Source of the DNA: Rotaria sordida
Lineage: Eukaryota; Rotifera; Eurotatoria; Philodinida; Philodinidae
NCBI GenBank assembly: GCA_905250125.1
Contig: CAJNOL010001048.1
Location: forward strand, 19,757 to 83,756
DNA length: 64,000 bases
Reading direction: 5' to 3'
How positions within the stretch are numbered: the stretch's first letter is position 1; each line of letters opens with the position of its first letter. The notes under the pieces were generated by a model that searched no databases, had not been told where the DNA came from, and saw only the letters and a program-made list of their open reading frames with translations. The position numbers were made by a program, and so were the translations under genes. This document shows positions 34,353 to 47,700 of this stretch, one piece after another.

Positions 34353-37235
34353 TCAATTTGTCATTTTAAAGAATTTCTTTAATGGTCGACGGAAAGCACT
34401 GCTTGTGATAAACGATACGTAGAAATGAGAAACAAAAAATGTATATGATAATAAACGACCCAACTCAGTAACGACATTTTCTATTGCAATTTGTAAAGCT
34501 GACTTTGACCAATTCTGAGTGATATTTGTATAGATAAGTAGAACTGCATATGGCACACGTGTTATTATGGCAATCGCTAATTGTAATGTGAACATCAATA
34601 TAATCTGACGATCGACCTGTTGGAGAGGTAATTGTTTTGCAGTCACTACAGGTGACGTATTATTATTAATATTATTAGGAACAATTTTTCGTTGGGTAAA
34701 ACCGCGAACACTTTTTAATAAGAAAAAAGCCAGTACAATTACCATTATTGGTGTACCCAGTGCTGTGAAACTTACTTCAACATAATTATCAAAATATTCA
34801 TAAAAGCCTGCTAGAGGAGAACATTTCTCATTCGTAATGTTATATAAAATAAGTCGATGACCAAAAAACAATAGCCAAAAGAGTGGGCATACGATACACA
34901 TTTTGTAAGCTAGTTGTGTACAATCACTCCATTGACGATATGCTTAAATGAGAAGAAAAAATGTAAACGCTTGCTTCTTCAGCATAATAGAAAATTTTCG
35001 TCAGGATTAGAATCTTCTGACAGAGAAAAAGATTTACTTTGTCCGCTATATCGTCGCCACACTGCAGCACTCATGAAAATGTTTTGGAAAGAATTCAAAT
35101 TAATACAGAAGAAAATAAGATCATAATAGGCTTTAATAAAAGCAATTTTTTTGGCACTATCTATAGTATAATTTATCTTAAAACTGAGACTAAGTCAGGC
35201 TTTTTAACTAGTGCAGGTAGGTCATATCCATCAACATTAGCAATGCACAACAAAATTGAACTAATTCTACAATCTTTCAAGATTTCGAAGGTTGCGGGAA
35301 GTGAGGCAAACATCTGAGCTCAAAAAGTGAGACTCACTTCATATAGAGAAACTGGACCGATCAAAATACAAGTCTTTAGTTTACGGCAATCTAACCATTT
35401 CCCAAAAGACAGAACGATAGTACTCACAACCAGAAAGTGTCATTCTCGTAACAGAACAATTGTGTTCTATTAGAGGAATGGCACTTCCGTGTAGTGAGTA
35501 TTATTGCTCTGTTTTTGGAATGATATTTCCCGTATTAGAGTGCTATATATTTAAAATGGGTATAGTACTGACTAATGAACTCCACTTTGGCTCACGTCAA
35601 TTTTCGCTCACTTCATACGACCAATTTCGAAGATGTTCAATCATTTTACTACAGTACACTCTGATACAAATCTGATGGGCCAAAATTTTACTCTCATTGA
35701 GATCACTACGAAAAGAAAAGTTTTGATTATATTTTGGATTGGATTGGAAGAGGCAGGAAGAGCAGGTAAATTTTTTGATTGAAAGTTATATCCTGAGAAA
35801 AATGGAAAATACGTTGAAACATTGAGTTTTTGAATTTCATCTATTTTTTCGAAGAGAATAGTCAGTGTAAGTATTACAGTTTCGGATTTCTTTCTGTCCC
35901 ATCACAGTCAGTCCTCATTAGTGTTCAAAAAGGTTTAGTTTAAGTTGTTTTCTGCTGTTATAAAGGCGAGAAAGGTTCTAAAACGTGATTTGTCTAGAGA
36001 GAATTGTTCTAAAAAAACAAGATAACGCTCTTTCTTACGACTCACTTGATCCTCGAGTGAATTCTATTTAGTATTTATCTATCACTGCTTGGTGAGTCCT
36101 GTTTGAGAACTATATCGCTAAACATAATACACATATAAAAAAGACTAATATTTCTAGTGAGAACTATTTTGTAAAAAGACTGACGCTTTCAATTTGCTGT
36201 TAAGATTATCTAAAGTGAACCGTAGAAGACAGATCGCAGTCGTTCGTCAGCGTCTTCAAGAGCAGACAGTAGCGGCTATTTCTTTTCGCGTACGCTGTGA
36301 CTTTAATTCAAAGTAATGTCTAGTTTTCTTATTAAAAACATCTGTTTGTGATATCAGAAAGACCTCAGAAAAATGCACTTTATATTCACATTTTGAGTAT
36401 CAACCCTTTCTGTAATGAACAAAATAGAAACATTAATAAGTATAAAGCAATTGGATCAGTTTTTTAGATAATAAAGTAGAACTGGAACGCACAGTGATCC
36501 AATACTAATTCTTGCGGTGATAATTCTCAAAAATTTATTTTTCATAGCCAGCAGTATATCATTCCAAACCCATAATGTGAAATCCTTGTCTGATATTTGA
36601 AACATTCTGAAATTCTTAGTGTTCGTATGATCTGACCTAATAAAGGATATAGTTTTCTTTGATAAAAACGGTTTATGTGAATAAATATCCACGTCAACAG
36701 CTGAAACCTAATCATAGATATATTAGTACATATAATTTGGTTGATTGTCTTTATGAATTACTGCGAAAAATATATGAAATTTTCAATTTTAATCTTCCAG
36801 TTTCTTTTATCAATGAGTAGATACTCAATCAATTAATGTTAATTGTATAAACTTACTATTTGAACGTTGTAAAGATAAAATTTGGTCAATTATTGCAAAT
36901 GAAAAGAAGTAAAGTGAAACTGCATGATTCCAGACCGAATCAAATTGACGAAATTTACAGATGATATCGTGACGTGTAGTTATTGCTATTTGAAAACCTT
37001 TTTCAAGTACTCGTGTAAGCAACAGAAAATCGAAGTAAATAATATTCGAAACTGTTTCCGATAATAGGTAAATTGCATAAGTTCGCTTGCGATATGTTCG
37101 AGAACTATACACAATACTGTTTCCAATACAACCAATATTACCTGCCATCCAAATGAATAAGCCAAGCCACACGTTTAATTGATGAGGTGCAGATAAAAGA
37201 GCACTATTAATATTGTTTGATGTAGTATTCATCAT
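34353..37235 (-). CDS. Rhodopsin-like GPCR, 322 aa
   Basis: Two exons, 37235-36857 and 34942-34353, joined in phase (GTAAGT donor, AAG acceptor), give 322 residues. Membrane segments: TM1 about 24-44 (LGLFIWMAGNIGCIGNSIVY), TM2 about 54-75, TM3 about 100-120 (WNHAVSLYFFSFAIIDQILS, preceded by a cysteine), TM4 starting MCIVCPLFWLLFFG, TM5 ALGTPIMVIVLAFFLL, TM6 ILMFTLQLAIAIITRVPYAV, TM7 LSYTFFVSHFYVSFI. The DRY position reads LQRSNTYRQW, so the Asp is absent. TM6 keeps the proline (RVP). C-tail FRRPLKKFF is amphipathic helix 8. Ligand unknown; resembles bdelloid peptide/chemoreceptor-like GPCRs. The single intron (1.9 kb) sits just after TM3 and holds a foldback. Confidence 0.82.
35285..35645. 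mobile_element. Foldback in the GPCR intron
   Basis: ACGATAGTACTCACAACCAG (35414-35433) and the following GAAAGTGTCATTC mirror GAATGGCACTTCC and GTGTAGTGAGTATTATTGCT (about 35474-35507). Weaker pairing extends outward (GAAGTGAGGC near 35298 with GCTCACTTC near 35605). The arms are diverged. About 360 bp. Confidence 0.6.
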
Positions 37236-38133
37236 TAGCAGATTAATAAAGAAAAAACAGCACAGTGTTCTTCGATTATTTTATTCAATCTTGATAAACA
37301 AAAAAGTTCTTTTTATTTCTCTTGGATAAAATAAATTCTTCAGAAAGAATCTAATTTTTTTTCAGCATGGAATATCTGTCTCAATTAATTTCTTTCATGA
37401 CTAAATCATTTATTTCTTTATACTTTATATTCAAACGTATATAATTGATCATGACAGACAAAGAATGGATTTGTCTTTCACATTGTTATAATGCTTCGGT
37501 AAACATTGTGAACTACAGACATCGTTTTTATCATGTTAGAGACGCTTCGTGAACAACCTGTCACATCATCAGTCAAAAAACAATTAATATACACACTTAG
37601 AAAATAAAAAGAAATATAAACGACACATAGCAGAACGAAAAAAAAAATATATATACACCTGGAAAAAAATAGCTTTAGTCCGTATTTTTAGTATATTGTC
37701 ACTATAAAAACCCATTTTTTTAAAACTAATTACATATTCTGAAAGTGCGTGAAGTTCTCTATCAGTCTGTATATTTATGTTTTGGTTTGTATTTGTGCAT
37801 TATGAAAATAAATGTAGTGCAATGAAGGTACCCTCATGTTCAGATTCCCCAACAAAAAATTTTGTCAGTATCATGGAAATTAGTTTTTAAACTTTTTTAT
37901 CATTAGAACAGTACCTTTTGAAAAAACTAATTATATATTTTGATAGAGCTTGAAATTCTCTATCATCCTATATATTTTTCAATTGTCTTGATTATACCTA
38001 TTCAAAACAAAAATCTACTATATTGAACATAATCACAACTTAGAAGGATGAAAAGTCTTTATTTTTTTTTTGACTTGTTAAATTATCATTAGTATAGATA
38101 GGCAGTTTGAGGAATGTAATCATATATTCTTAT
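37236..38133. other. GPCR upstream region with short direct duplication
   Basis: AT-rich. A segment of about 60 bp at 37715-37770 (AAAACTAATTACATATTCTG, then GAAGTTCTCTATCAGTCTG) is repeated at 37918-37975 (AAAACTAATTATATATTTTG, then GAAATTCTCTATCATCCT). The same GAAATTCTCTATCAT core occurs in the BTB intron foldback at about 15313. No gene. Confidence 0.5.
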
Positions 38134-38367
38134 AGAGATTGTTGCTCAACCAACTTTTGTTCGAGAAGGTTTTGCTCTTCTTCTAACTGTCTTAATTCTT
38201 TTTTCACATTCACTAGAGAGCCATGCGATATTTGTAGTGCAGCCATTATACGATCATTAACATTATGGAATGGTATAGTTGCGACATTTTTTTCTCCTTC
38301 GATAAATTTGATTACATTGAACATCAATTATTTTGCTTCTTGATTATAATGTTGGCCTTTCGGCATT
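38134..38367 (-). pseudogene. Transposase N-terminal (HTH) remnant
   Basis: From ATG at 38367, MPKGQHYNQEAK is followed by a stop (TAA). In the same frame it continues LMFNVIKFIEGEKNVATIPF, HNVNDRIMAALQISHGSLV, NVKKELRQLEEEQ, LLEQKLVEQQSL, then stop. The pattern (MPKG.., N-V-..F-E-EK, R...AL-IS..+V..+..E) is that of the helix-turn-helix N-terminus of IS630/Tc1-like DDE transposases seen in arthropods and rotifers. No catalytic DDE part was found nearby. The identification is from recall and tentative. Confidence 0.4.
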
Positions 38368-39062
38368 ATTATATCCAATCTGAAGTAGAAAAATTATAAA
38401 TCACAGTTTTATATATCAATATCACATGCTGATTCGTCCTTATCATTGCATATCATTGTGATCCGGTGCACATGTGTTGCTTCAGTTCTCTTTTAACTCT
38501 ATTTTACTTTTTGATTGTCTTCTTTGATTTTTATAGATCTTGTAGCACTGAGTTGAAAAAAAGAATAATAGTCAATAGCCACATGTTAGGACGGATGCAA
38601 ATCAATTCCACAATAACTTGTTGGAAACGAAAATAAAATGTAATTTGCTAACTTAATGAGTTCTAATCGCTTGCGCAATAGAATCATATTAAGTATATCT
38701 AATTAAACACATACAAACAGAGGAAACGTTAGCAATAAAATTGACACTACACTTTGGGTTTGTTTTGATGATATTGTAAGTAAAAAGAAACCCTCTAAAG
38801 GCTAAGAAATAATGTCCTGAAATCAAAGATTACTGAATATTGCAGAAGAAAATATTCTTTTATCCATTAAAATTTTGAAAAAAATCTGATCACTAGCCTT
38901 CAATAAAATCTTTGTATTTTTGAAACAGAAACAGCTATCGATCTCGGCCTTGCGTGGATCGATAGAGGCGAAGATAGGCTATCTACTCATTATATTACAA
39001 TTAAAAAAGTATGTTGTATTTATAGGACATTCAGTTTAGCTTCAAAATTCATGGTGTATGCA
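38368..39062. other. Featureless AT-rich spacer
   Basis: No gene, repeat family or RNA identified by eye between the transposase remnant and the right inverted repeat. Confidence 0.4.
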
Positions 39063-39345
39063 AGAGGGAAAATGACTGAAATTTTTCATTGCCCTTATGA
39101 AAAGATAGAGCAACCTCGACTCTAGATACTGTTAAAATATCAGCTTTTTTATCTCCTGTTATTATGGAATTATTCAAAAAATGCTCACGATCATTTAACT
39201 CCGAAATGGACAATAGTGATATCTGGTAGACTGAATAGGAATTGAATTTGAAGGAAAAATACTTTTGTCAAAAGGGGATCACTAGTTAGAACACAGAACT
39301 CAACAAGACATAAGAGCCGTTAGGGCTCTGATATCTATAATTAGC
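39063..39345. repeat. Right copy of the long inverted repeat
   Basis: Reverse complement of the 31530-32069 repeat. Contains GGAAAATGACTGAAATTTTT, CAACCTCGACTCTAGATACT, CATTTAACTCCGAAATGGA, then AGAACACAGAACTCAAC and AAGAGCCGTTAGGGCTCTGA. It lacks the 270-bp internal segment of the left copy. No telomere-like block at its inner edge. Confidence 0.8.
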
Positions 39346-39849
39346 ACAACGGGCTGCACACAGTCCCAGATGAAAGAAGTACAGCAGAGAACGGCCGGAC
39401 CCATGGAATTTCCGTTGATTTCCGACGACCAAAATTCAAAAATCGATTCCCATCGTTTCTGTATCCCGGGTTCTTTAGTTTTCTCTTATACTGTTATCTT
39501 TCCAATTGCTTGCGAATCATTTTCCTGCATCTTTTAATCTGACAAATAGCATCATCGAAGTTAGTAAAGAGTCCTCAATGAAAACTGAGCATTTTCTATT
39601 ATTTTTGTGATAAAAATGACCACTTTTCCACTACAAACAGGTTCTGCCTTTCCACGCTCACTCTTTTCTTGTCAAATAGTTGTAAATCATCTTTCTATGT
39701 GCTTCTGCATATTTTGACACAAAGATGAACATCTCTGCAAGTCAGTATAGGTTTCGCCATGGAAAAATAAGCTTTGTCTTGTGGATCATCGAACTTTTCA
39801 CACTGTATCATATGATATACATGTTGTTTTTTAATGAAACTTATTAGAT
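39346..39849. other. Spacer with a GC-richer patch
   Basis: A patch around 39350-39480 (GGCTGCACACAGTCCCAG, GAACGGCCGGACCCATGG) is noticeably less AT-rich than its surroundings and may be a foreign or mobile fragment. No frame or RNA fold was recognised. Confidence 0.35.
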
Positions 39850-40535
39850 GATGAAAAAATTAAATATGAAACACGTCCATTCATTATGATCCGCCCATTA
39901 GAAGTTTGATTTCTATGTAGAAATAAATTTATCTATATTATAGAATTTTCCTGAATCGGGAATAATAGTTCTTACTGCATTTCCACATACTCATTTGCAA
40001 GGTAGAATTAATATATTTATCAATGTAAACAAATTGTTTTCATAAAAAAACAAAAAAGGTGTACTGTCTGATGTATTTATAGTACAACAAATAAAACTGA
40101 TATAACTTTAGTAAAAATAGTCGAATGAAAAGTTGCATAGTCTTTTTTATAAATATGAATATTCTAGGGATGGTGAAAGAACAAAAGGTGAAATATGTTT
40201 ATATATGTTTGTTTATTACCCTCGTTTGAGAAATATATACGGTTGTATAACATTCAATTCTCAAGAATCATGGAAAAAAATAATGAATAGTTCAAAGTTT
40301 ATGTTTTATTTTTCAATTAATTATTCTTCTCTGAAGACCATCATTAGACTATGCAACACTTAGAAAATGGTTAAAAGAATTGAAATGAACATCGCAATCA
40401 ATAATTGAATGGCAGAAATTTTATAATGATGCATCACGTGTCGTTCTGACTGGTCGTGCAGGCAATTTTGACTTTATAGATCTACCTAAATTACCAGAAT
40501 ATGAAGATTTAAAACTAACAGAATGTAAAAGAAGC
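39850..40535 (+). pseudogene. Copper monooxygenase (DBH-like/MOXD1-like) pseudogene, C-terminal part
   Basis: Fragments in the order of a DBH-like monooxygenase: DDEKIKYETRPFIMIRPLE (39852-39905); NFPESGIIVLTAFPHTHLQG (39942-39998, the HTH copper-ligand pair, before a GT donor); YEYSRDGERTKGEIC (40150-40195), then VYYPR, matching the T..EMC..YYPR region; DYATLRKWLKEL (40349-40384), then TGA where a Trp codon is expected; and TSQSIIEWQKFYNDASRVV, TGRAGNFDFIDLPKLPEYE (40388-40500). The exon carrying the Y.F..Q......PGD segment is missing or unrecognisable, and the upstream domain is absent. Intact members hydroxylate small substrates using Cu and ascorbate; this copy cannot. Confidence 0.6.
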
Positions 40536-41513
40536 ATTTCAAATCCGGCTATTCATCAAACTACATTTATTCTTTTTACACTGATTTCATTTTGTTATAA
40601 CAATAATATCAAATTATTTTTAAAAAACCAAATTTTGAAGAACTAAAAATAATATTTTTCAATAAAACTGATATCCATGAAAAGAAACAAAAATTTTCGA
40701 ATAAAACGGACGCTAAAGAATAAATAAGCATTTTAGTATTTTCTCAATATCTCTGTCATTTCAGACTGATAGTTTTTGAAAAAGATGTAGCCTAAAATTG
40801 TCTACATTTTTTGAGAAAATCATTCAGTATAAATATGTAATATGGCTTGTCAAGCCAGTGTCTGACTCGAGTGAGGCCACGAAAAAACTAGTTGACTTCA
40901 GATCGGATCACCAAAAATTTGACCCATGTTAAACATTATTTCAAGCTTTACCAAATAGATGGTAATGTATTTCTATATGTCAACACCAAAACACAAAAAA
41001 TCTGAAAATACTCAATTTTATACTTCAAAGTTGTTAACAATACATTGTCTTAGTATTTGTTGGATAAGGCATGGATTTAGATCTTCAATTCCATCACACC
41101 GATATCCGAACAAATTGCCAAATATCAAAAACTTACCTTCGACAAAGTTATCTCCGTTTATTACAATCACAACTTGGTTAAACAATATTAACAATTGAAA
41201 AAATATACATCTTGTACGTAGTGAGTGTGGGAATTATAGTTAATCAATTCTTGGTTTTTTTTTAATATTATTATCATATTACAATTCAAATAGAATTAAG
41301 AACTTTGAATTACGAAACGTTGTATTTCTGTTGTCGATTAATCACTCATATTATAAAAATCAAATTATTATTTATTGGCCAAAAAAAATGCAATTACTTT
41401 TACTGATAGTCTAATGATTTTTTAGATTTGTTTATTTCTGATGTTAAATTGAATGAAAATAAACAAGCTGTAACCTTTACTAATCTGACTTATGACAAAA
41501 TTTGGTTAGTATT
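40536..41513. other. AT-rich spacer, no gene
   Basis: No supported gene. A 79-codon frame at 40959-41198 shows no features. GTGAGTGTGGG at about 41219-41231 is a single telomere-like unit. Confidence 0.4.
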
Positions 41514-41548
41514 GGGTGTGGATGTTGTATTCTACAACATCCACACCC
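41514..41548. repeat. Perfect telomere-like palindrome
   Basis: Arms GGGTGTGGATGTTGTA (41514-41529) and TACAACATCCACACCC (41533-41548) are exact reverse complements separated by TTC. The outer portion is a degenerate TGTGGG-type motif in head-to-head order, followed by TCAAG as after the 33251 block. Confidence 0.85.
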
Positions 41549-41729
41549 TCAAGAAAGCTATTTTGAAGGTGAGTAAAAATTAAATAAAATTATTTAGATA
41601 ATAGCTTCTAATTAAAACCTCATATTAACAAAAATAGCACTTAAGTCTAAGATATTCAATAGTAAAAAGAACAAAACATAAATTAACAAATTTATTAAAT
41701 ACAAAAAGAAAAAAACAATACTTTAAGAT

Positions 41730-44700
41730 TTATAATTTCATCATATATAATATATCTGCAAACGATTTTAATATTTTTTGTTCGAAATAAATCGATGATG
41801 ACATATTAAGAAGTTTATATTCAAATAATTTTAAACAATTATTTTCTTTAATCGAAGCAAATAATAATAATAATTGAATACATGTATCAATCATCATATC
41901 AATTGAATGATTAATTGGAATTGTTAATAATGATGATGATGATGATGATGATGTTGTATTATAACATGATGTTAATGTTGCTATTAAATATTGTTGTTGA
42001 TTATATTCATAGAATTCAAGATAATTAAATATTAATTCAATACAAATTATATGTGAAGAAAAAAATTCAACTAATTGTCGATTACGTTTACATAATGAAC
42101 ATATAATTAATAAACAATATTCACGATTAATATCTTCTTGATTTAATGTATTCATAATTGAAAGAAGTGTATGACATAATAATTTAAGTTTTTTTATATT
42201 TAAATCAAGTAATATAAAATCAACATTAATTTCATTTGTACATAATTTAGCTAAGATTTGTAATGATATTTGACGTGGTGTAATATAAATTTTTTCTTTC
42301 TTTTTATTATTATTGTTATTATTATTTATAGTTGAATTAATTGAAAATTTATCTTCGATTATCATAGAAATAAATGGTTCATTAGCAAATGATAATGAAC
42401 ATAATATCCAATGAATAAGAGTATTTATAAATCGATATCGTGTTATTGAATAACAATGACGAAATTCAATTGATGTTGATAAATTTGAAATAGTAATAAA
42501 TGTATTATCAAGAAGATACATTAAATGTCGTTGATTACAATCATTTGTACAAGAAAGAGGATCATCAATTTTTGTATCTGTAGATATTTTAGTAAAATTT
42601 TGTAAAAAAAATTCATTCAATAGATTAGTACTATCAACCTAAAAAAAATTCACAATTATATAGTTACTATAGGAAAACAATATATTATTCATTTGTAGAT
42701 GATTAGTACTAATTGTTTTTTCTCGTAAAGCTTTTTTTTATTGTCTTCTGATTGTTGTAGTCCGAAAAGAACGTTATATTAGTTACACACATTAGCAGGA
42801 AAGAACAAAAATAGGTTAAAAGGTTTCTGAGAACTTTGGCAAGCATTGTAGTTGAATCCATTATGTTAATATGACATTCACGTCATGATTATACTAAAAC
42901 ACATCGGTGTGTGTGAAGCAAAATCTTTCGATCTGTGCAAACAACGAAATTATGTTCTATCTTCCTGCCATAAAGATTGATGTGTACTCAACGACATTTG
43001 CTCTAGTAGGAGACAATCATCGAATAATCTAGCTAATGCTTAGCATATGTCATCGAATAGCCATACATCATAGACAGCAACGAAATGTACTAATAGTGGT
43101 TAAGGGTATCCCTTTTTTTTTTGACTGTTTTTGGTTGTCACAGACGATATAATCGATCAAGCTGAGATTTTTTACCACTGCTACTTGACCTCGGTTTTAC
43201 CTTCGAACCTTTACGTATTTCTCTCATTAAAAAGAAATGAGATTTTTGGAATAGCTTAAAATTACTTTCGACATATAGTCTTAGTTATTTCCAAAAAAAT
43301 GTTCAGTCTCATCAAATAAAGTTTGATGAGGTTTGTAATGTACCAGGATGCGACCCTATGGAAAAATAGGATTTCCTAGAAAGAAACGCAAAAGTTCATT
43401 TCAAAATTTGCTTCCTCAAATATTTATCTCCTCATTTTTGATGCTCTATCTATGGTAAAAGTTTAATCTTGATTGGTTTTGCCGTCTTCGAGATTCAGAA
43501 ACAGCCAAAAAAAGAAGGGAGTACACTTAAGCCTCAACGGTTGGCTATTGGTGAACAGAGAATAAACGGTTAGTAACCAAATGAAAAAAAGGGAACATAA
43601 ATGTCAAGGATCATAGATGGAACCGGACTGGGCAAGTCAGATCGGACTGATAGATCGGCCGGCTTAAAATTGGCACCATCACCAGACCACTATTATAACT
43701 TCTAGTTATGATTAAATATGTACAACAAAAACTATAGAATTGTTTATACCGAACGTATCAAATTTTTTTTTTGCATAATTTGTTTTCGTGAAATTCTAAC
43801 AAAATTTCATTTTATATATTTAATGAACAACATCAGTTGGGGCTAATAAGAATGTTGCAAGAGTCTCGATGAAAAGAATAGAAAAGTAGAAAAATTAAAC
43901 CAGTAACTATCTATAGATCGGCAGTAAGTCGTTAAATCAGTAACAGATTGGTAAGACCGGTGATAGACTGTTGGGCTGATAAATAACGGTAGGCTGGCAC
44001 CGGTTCTATCTATGTAAAGAATAAAGCATATTGAAGTTTCAGTAAGAAAGGTTTATCATATCTCATCAAGTTTGTCGGTACTAATTTCTGGCTAATATGC
44101 GAATATCTTTCGATCGATGATATTATCCCAACCTAGTTTCATACTTAACTAAATTTGAATGTAGAAATCCATTCAATAGTATGGTTCCTGCATTGAAGAA
44201 ACTGATTTTTCTTGCAAATCGTAATGAACTCACTGCTTTTTCAAAAAAAAAAAACAAATCTTGAAAAGCATTTTGTCTGAACATAATACTCTGCAGAATA
44301 GACACAGATTGTGATGCACTTCTCATATCTGATATCGGAATACGTATTCATTTCTTCATGACCTATTAAAATTTCTACAATAATATGATAAAGATTTGAT
44401 CTTGCAATACATGACCAAGTTACGTATCAACACTCGAAATGACCTGATAATTAAACTATTCGAAGTAATTCATGATCTTTGAACTCATATTTTAGGCACA
44501 TAGACAAAAGTTCTAGACTAGAATAATTTCAAAAGTATTCAAGTTTGTTACAGACTTACGATAGTTATTCAGAATTTTTTCCATTGGACAGAATAAAATG
44601 TCATCCTATATATGAGAAGACTATAAGTTTTTTAAAACCATTTTCTAGGTAAATGTTAACAAAAACAAACTAGCCCGGAATAGAAGACCACCTTTGAAGG

Positions 44701-47700
44701 AACGATGTAAATTTAAGTTTTCATTGACAATGATGGCTTCTTTCTTGAGATATTCAAAGTTGAATTTCTTTTCAAGAAAGAAGCAATTGCTGTGATCGAG
44801 AACTTGATAGGATATTCTTAGGATCATGCGATCTATTTATAAACAAAAACAAAATACTTCATGCAATGTTTCTGCAAGTCAGCGTCTCTGTAAAGAAGAC
44901 TTGAAGATCAAAAATCCTTGCTAGATGCCAAACTAAATAATCATAAATCACGTCTACCAATTCTCTCGTGAGTCTATTTGATTTATTTCATTTTCGAAGT
45001 TTGTCTATTGTTCAAACATAGAAAGAAATGAAAAATTTTTATCTATCTCTGATGTACCTGAATAGTAGAATCAATTGCTGATTCTAATTGTATATCATCA
45101 ATATTGATTGTATCAGAACAATTTGAACATGTATGAAAATATTGTTGATGTAAATGAAAATTATAATCAAAAATTCTATGCATATCTTGATGATGACAAT
45201 TTAATATACGTTCGAAAATATCTAATAAACGACGATCATTTGCTAAATATTCATTTTCTTCAATAAATGATAAATTTCGTATTATTGTTGTAAGACATGA
45301 ACATCGTATCATTACAGAATGATAACGATCAGTATGTTGTTTATTGTAATCATAATCGATTAATTCATCTTGTAATAATTGTTGATGATAATTTTTATTT
45401 TGAATAAAATCTTTGATTGAAGATATAATTTGTTTTTTTATTGATTTATTATTTGTATAGAATTTTGATTGACTTTGTTTTAAAGTATGACAATGTATAT
45501 TAAATAATTGATTTTTTTCATTATTATCAATGAATTGTGATGAATAAGATGAAAATAATAAATTTTGTTTGATATTATCATTATTATTATTTAATCTTGG
45601 TTTATTAGTCTTTGTCATTAATCGTTTAAGAACATATCGATGTGTACCAAAAAATAATGATTCTAAACGTTGTTGATTTGAATTTGGTCCTATTGCACCA
45701 TCATTTATTCGTAAGTTCGATTGAAGAAACCAATTCATATAATAATCATTTGTAGATGATGGTTGTAAAAATGATTGACCAAATAATTCATAAAGACAAG
45801 CTAAATAGAAAACTTGTTTTTTCAATTACAGTGCATTTCAATTGAATTTTCTCTCTTTATGTTTTTTACTTAAGATTTTTTTTTTCGATAATAGATATGT
45901 AGCAAGAAAGTATAGACTTCACTGCATTGCATGATATATATTGATCATAAATAACAAATAGAAATCAAACAATAAAAAAATACATCAGAAAAAAAGATTG
46001 TATTTTTTTTTTCACTATAATATACATTTCATTTGGATTATAAGGGAAAAAATTCTTATTTACATAGATGTCCCACACCGGGGAAGGAATGATCTCTAGA
46101 GCCCATCGGATCTGGGTACAGAAATTCATGGACTCGATGGACTCTACCCACGAAAGATCAATCAATTATGTCCTAATCCAACAATTTTAATCGGTTGGAT
46201 CCGGTTTCGGAGTCAAAAAATTTTATCGACTGGGCCCGGGTCCAAATTTTCGTTTTCTTCGTTATTTTTTTGCTTATCAGTCTCGTAATAAGAGTCGACT
46301 CCTTCCCCCCACCCTAATCTTGGTGACCTCGGAACACTTCTGATTATGTATTTGAAGGGTTGGTCATAATATACATTAGCTCCATTGATAATAGTACATT
46401 TGAGATATGCATTGCTGATTTCGTCTCTCGATAATGAATAAAAAATTTATAAAAATAGTAACAGAAGATTTGTTGTAGCGATTGAATAATAGAACTCGTC
46501 GGATTTGTCCTAGACCTGATGCGAGTACGGATCCAATTCCCAAAAACGTTCAATAAATCGGATTCGGGTGCAAATCCGAAAATTTTGAATCCAATGGGTT
46601 CTATTGGATAATGTCTTCGAACGGCTTACTTAAGGCTCCCTCAAAAAAAGTCACTTTTCGTCAGAATGGTCGAAATTAAGATAAATGCAGAAGAAAACAG
46701 CTCATAATCTGATCTCTCATAAACGACAAAAATTTTTACTCGGCACTTGGTTTTTTCCAAAAAATTTTTGAAGATCTCCGTCATTCCCTATTCGAAAAAT
46801 ACGCTGTTTTTAAAACGAATCAAAAATCTTTTTCATTTTATGGGTCTGCAATCGTATCTCCTCGAATTCTCGAAGGAATTTCATTGTAGCCAATAACTAT
46901 TTTTTGTTGGAAAGCTCGTATTTAGGGTTAACGACTCTCATGGCCCTTTTTTTTAAATAAACTTTTTTTATTATCATATAAGAAAACACTTCTATAGAAA
47001 CAGCATCATTTTTTAGAGGTTTATTTAAGTCATAGAACTAGTGATTTCTTCTCTCCGCTGTAAACATATAGAATGAGTCTGGGCAGAGAAATTTGGTTTG
47101 CCAAATGTCCTATTTTTGACTTTTGTTTGATTAATATTTCTGTCAAACATCATGATATAGGGCTGAAAATTTTTTTGCATGTGTAACTATCCACTCCCAA
47201 CATATGAACAAAGTTTCAGCTCAATAGCGTGTTCTGTCTTGAAGATCCTATTTTGAGGAGAAGGCCTTAAATGAATGTCAAATTTGATTGTCTAATGGTG
47301 ATATTTATTTAATATATATATGTGATTATTCATTCAGTATAAATATAGACAACGGAACAGACGAGAGGAACACATTGTTTAATATCTATTTGTTATTTAT
47401 GATTAATATATCATGCAATATAGTGAAGCTTGTACTTTCTCGTTATATATCTATTATTGAAAAAAAACCTTAAAGACGAAATATAAAATGAGAAAATTCA
47501 ATTGAGATGCACTGTAAAATATAACAAAGAAATTTACCAATATATTGTTCCATAATAGCATTAAATAATCCTGGTAAAGATTTTAAATTAAAATATGATG
47601 CTGTATGTTGATCACTAAGCCAAACAAGTAATGTATCTAAATATTTATTACTATCAGCTAAACAACCAGCACGTAATATATAAGGAAAATATTGAAAATT

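Noticed and set aside
39350-39480. GC-richer patch as a tRNA or structural RNA gene
   Set aside because: No acceptor/T-arm pairing or conserved tRNA boxes found.
40959-41198. 79-codon frame next to the monooxygenase pseudogene
   Set aside because: Does not continue the family's sequence and has no features.
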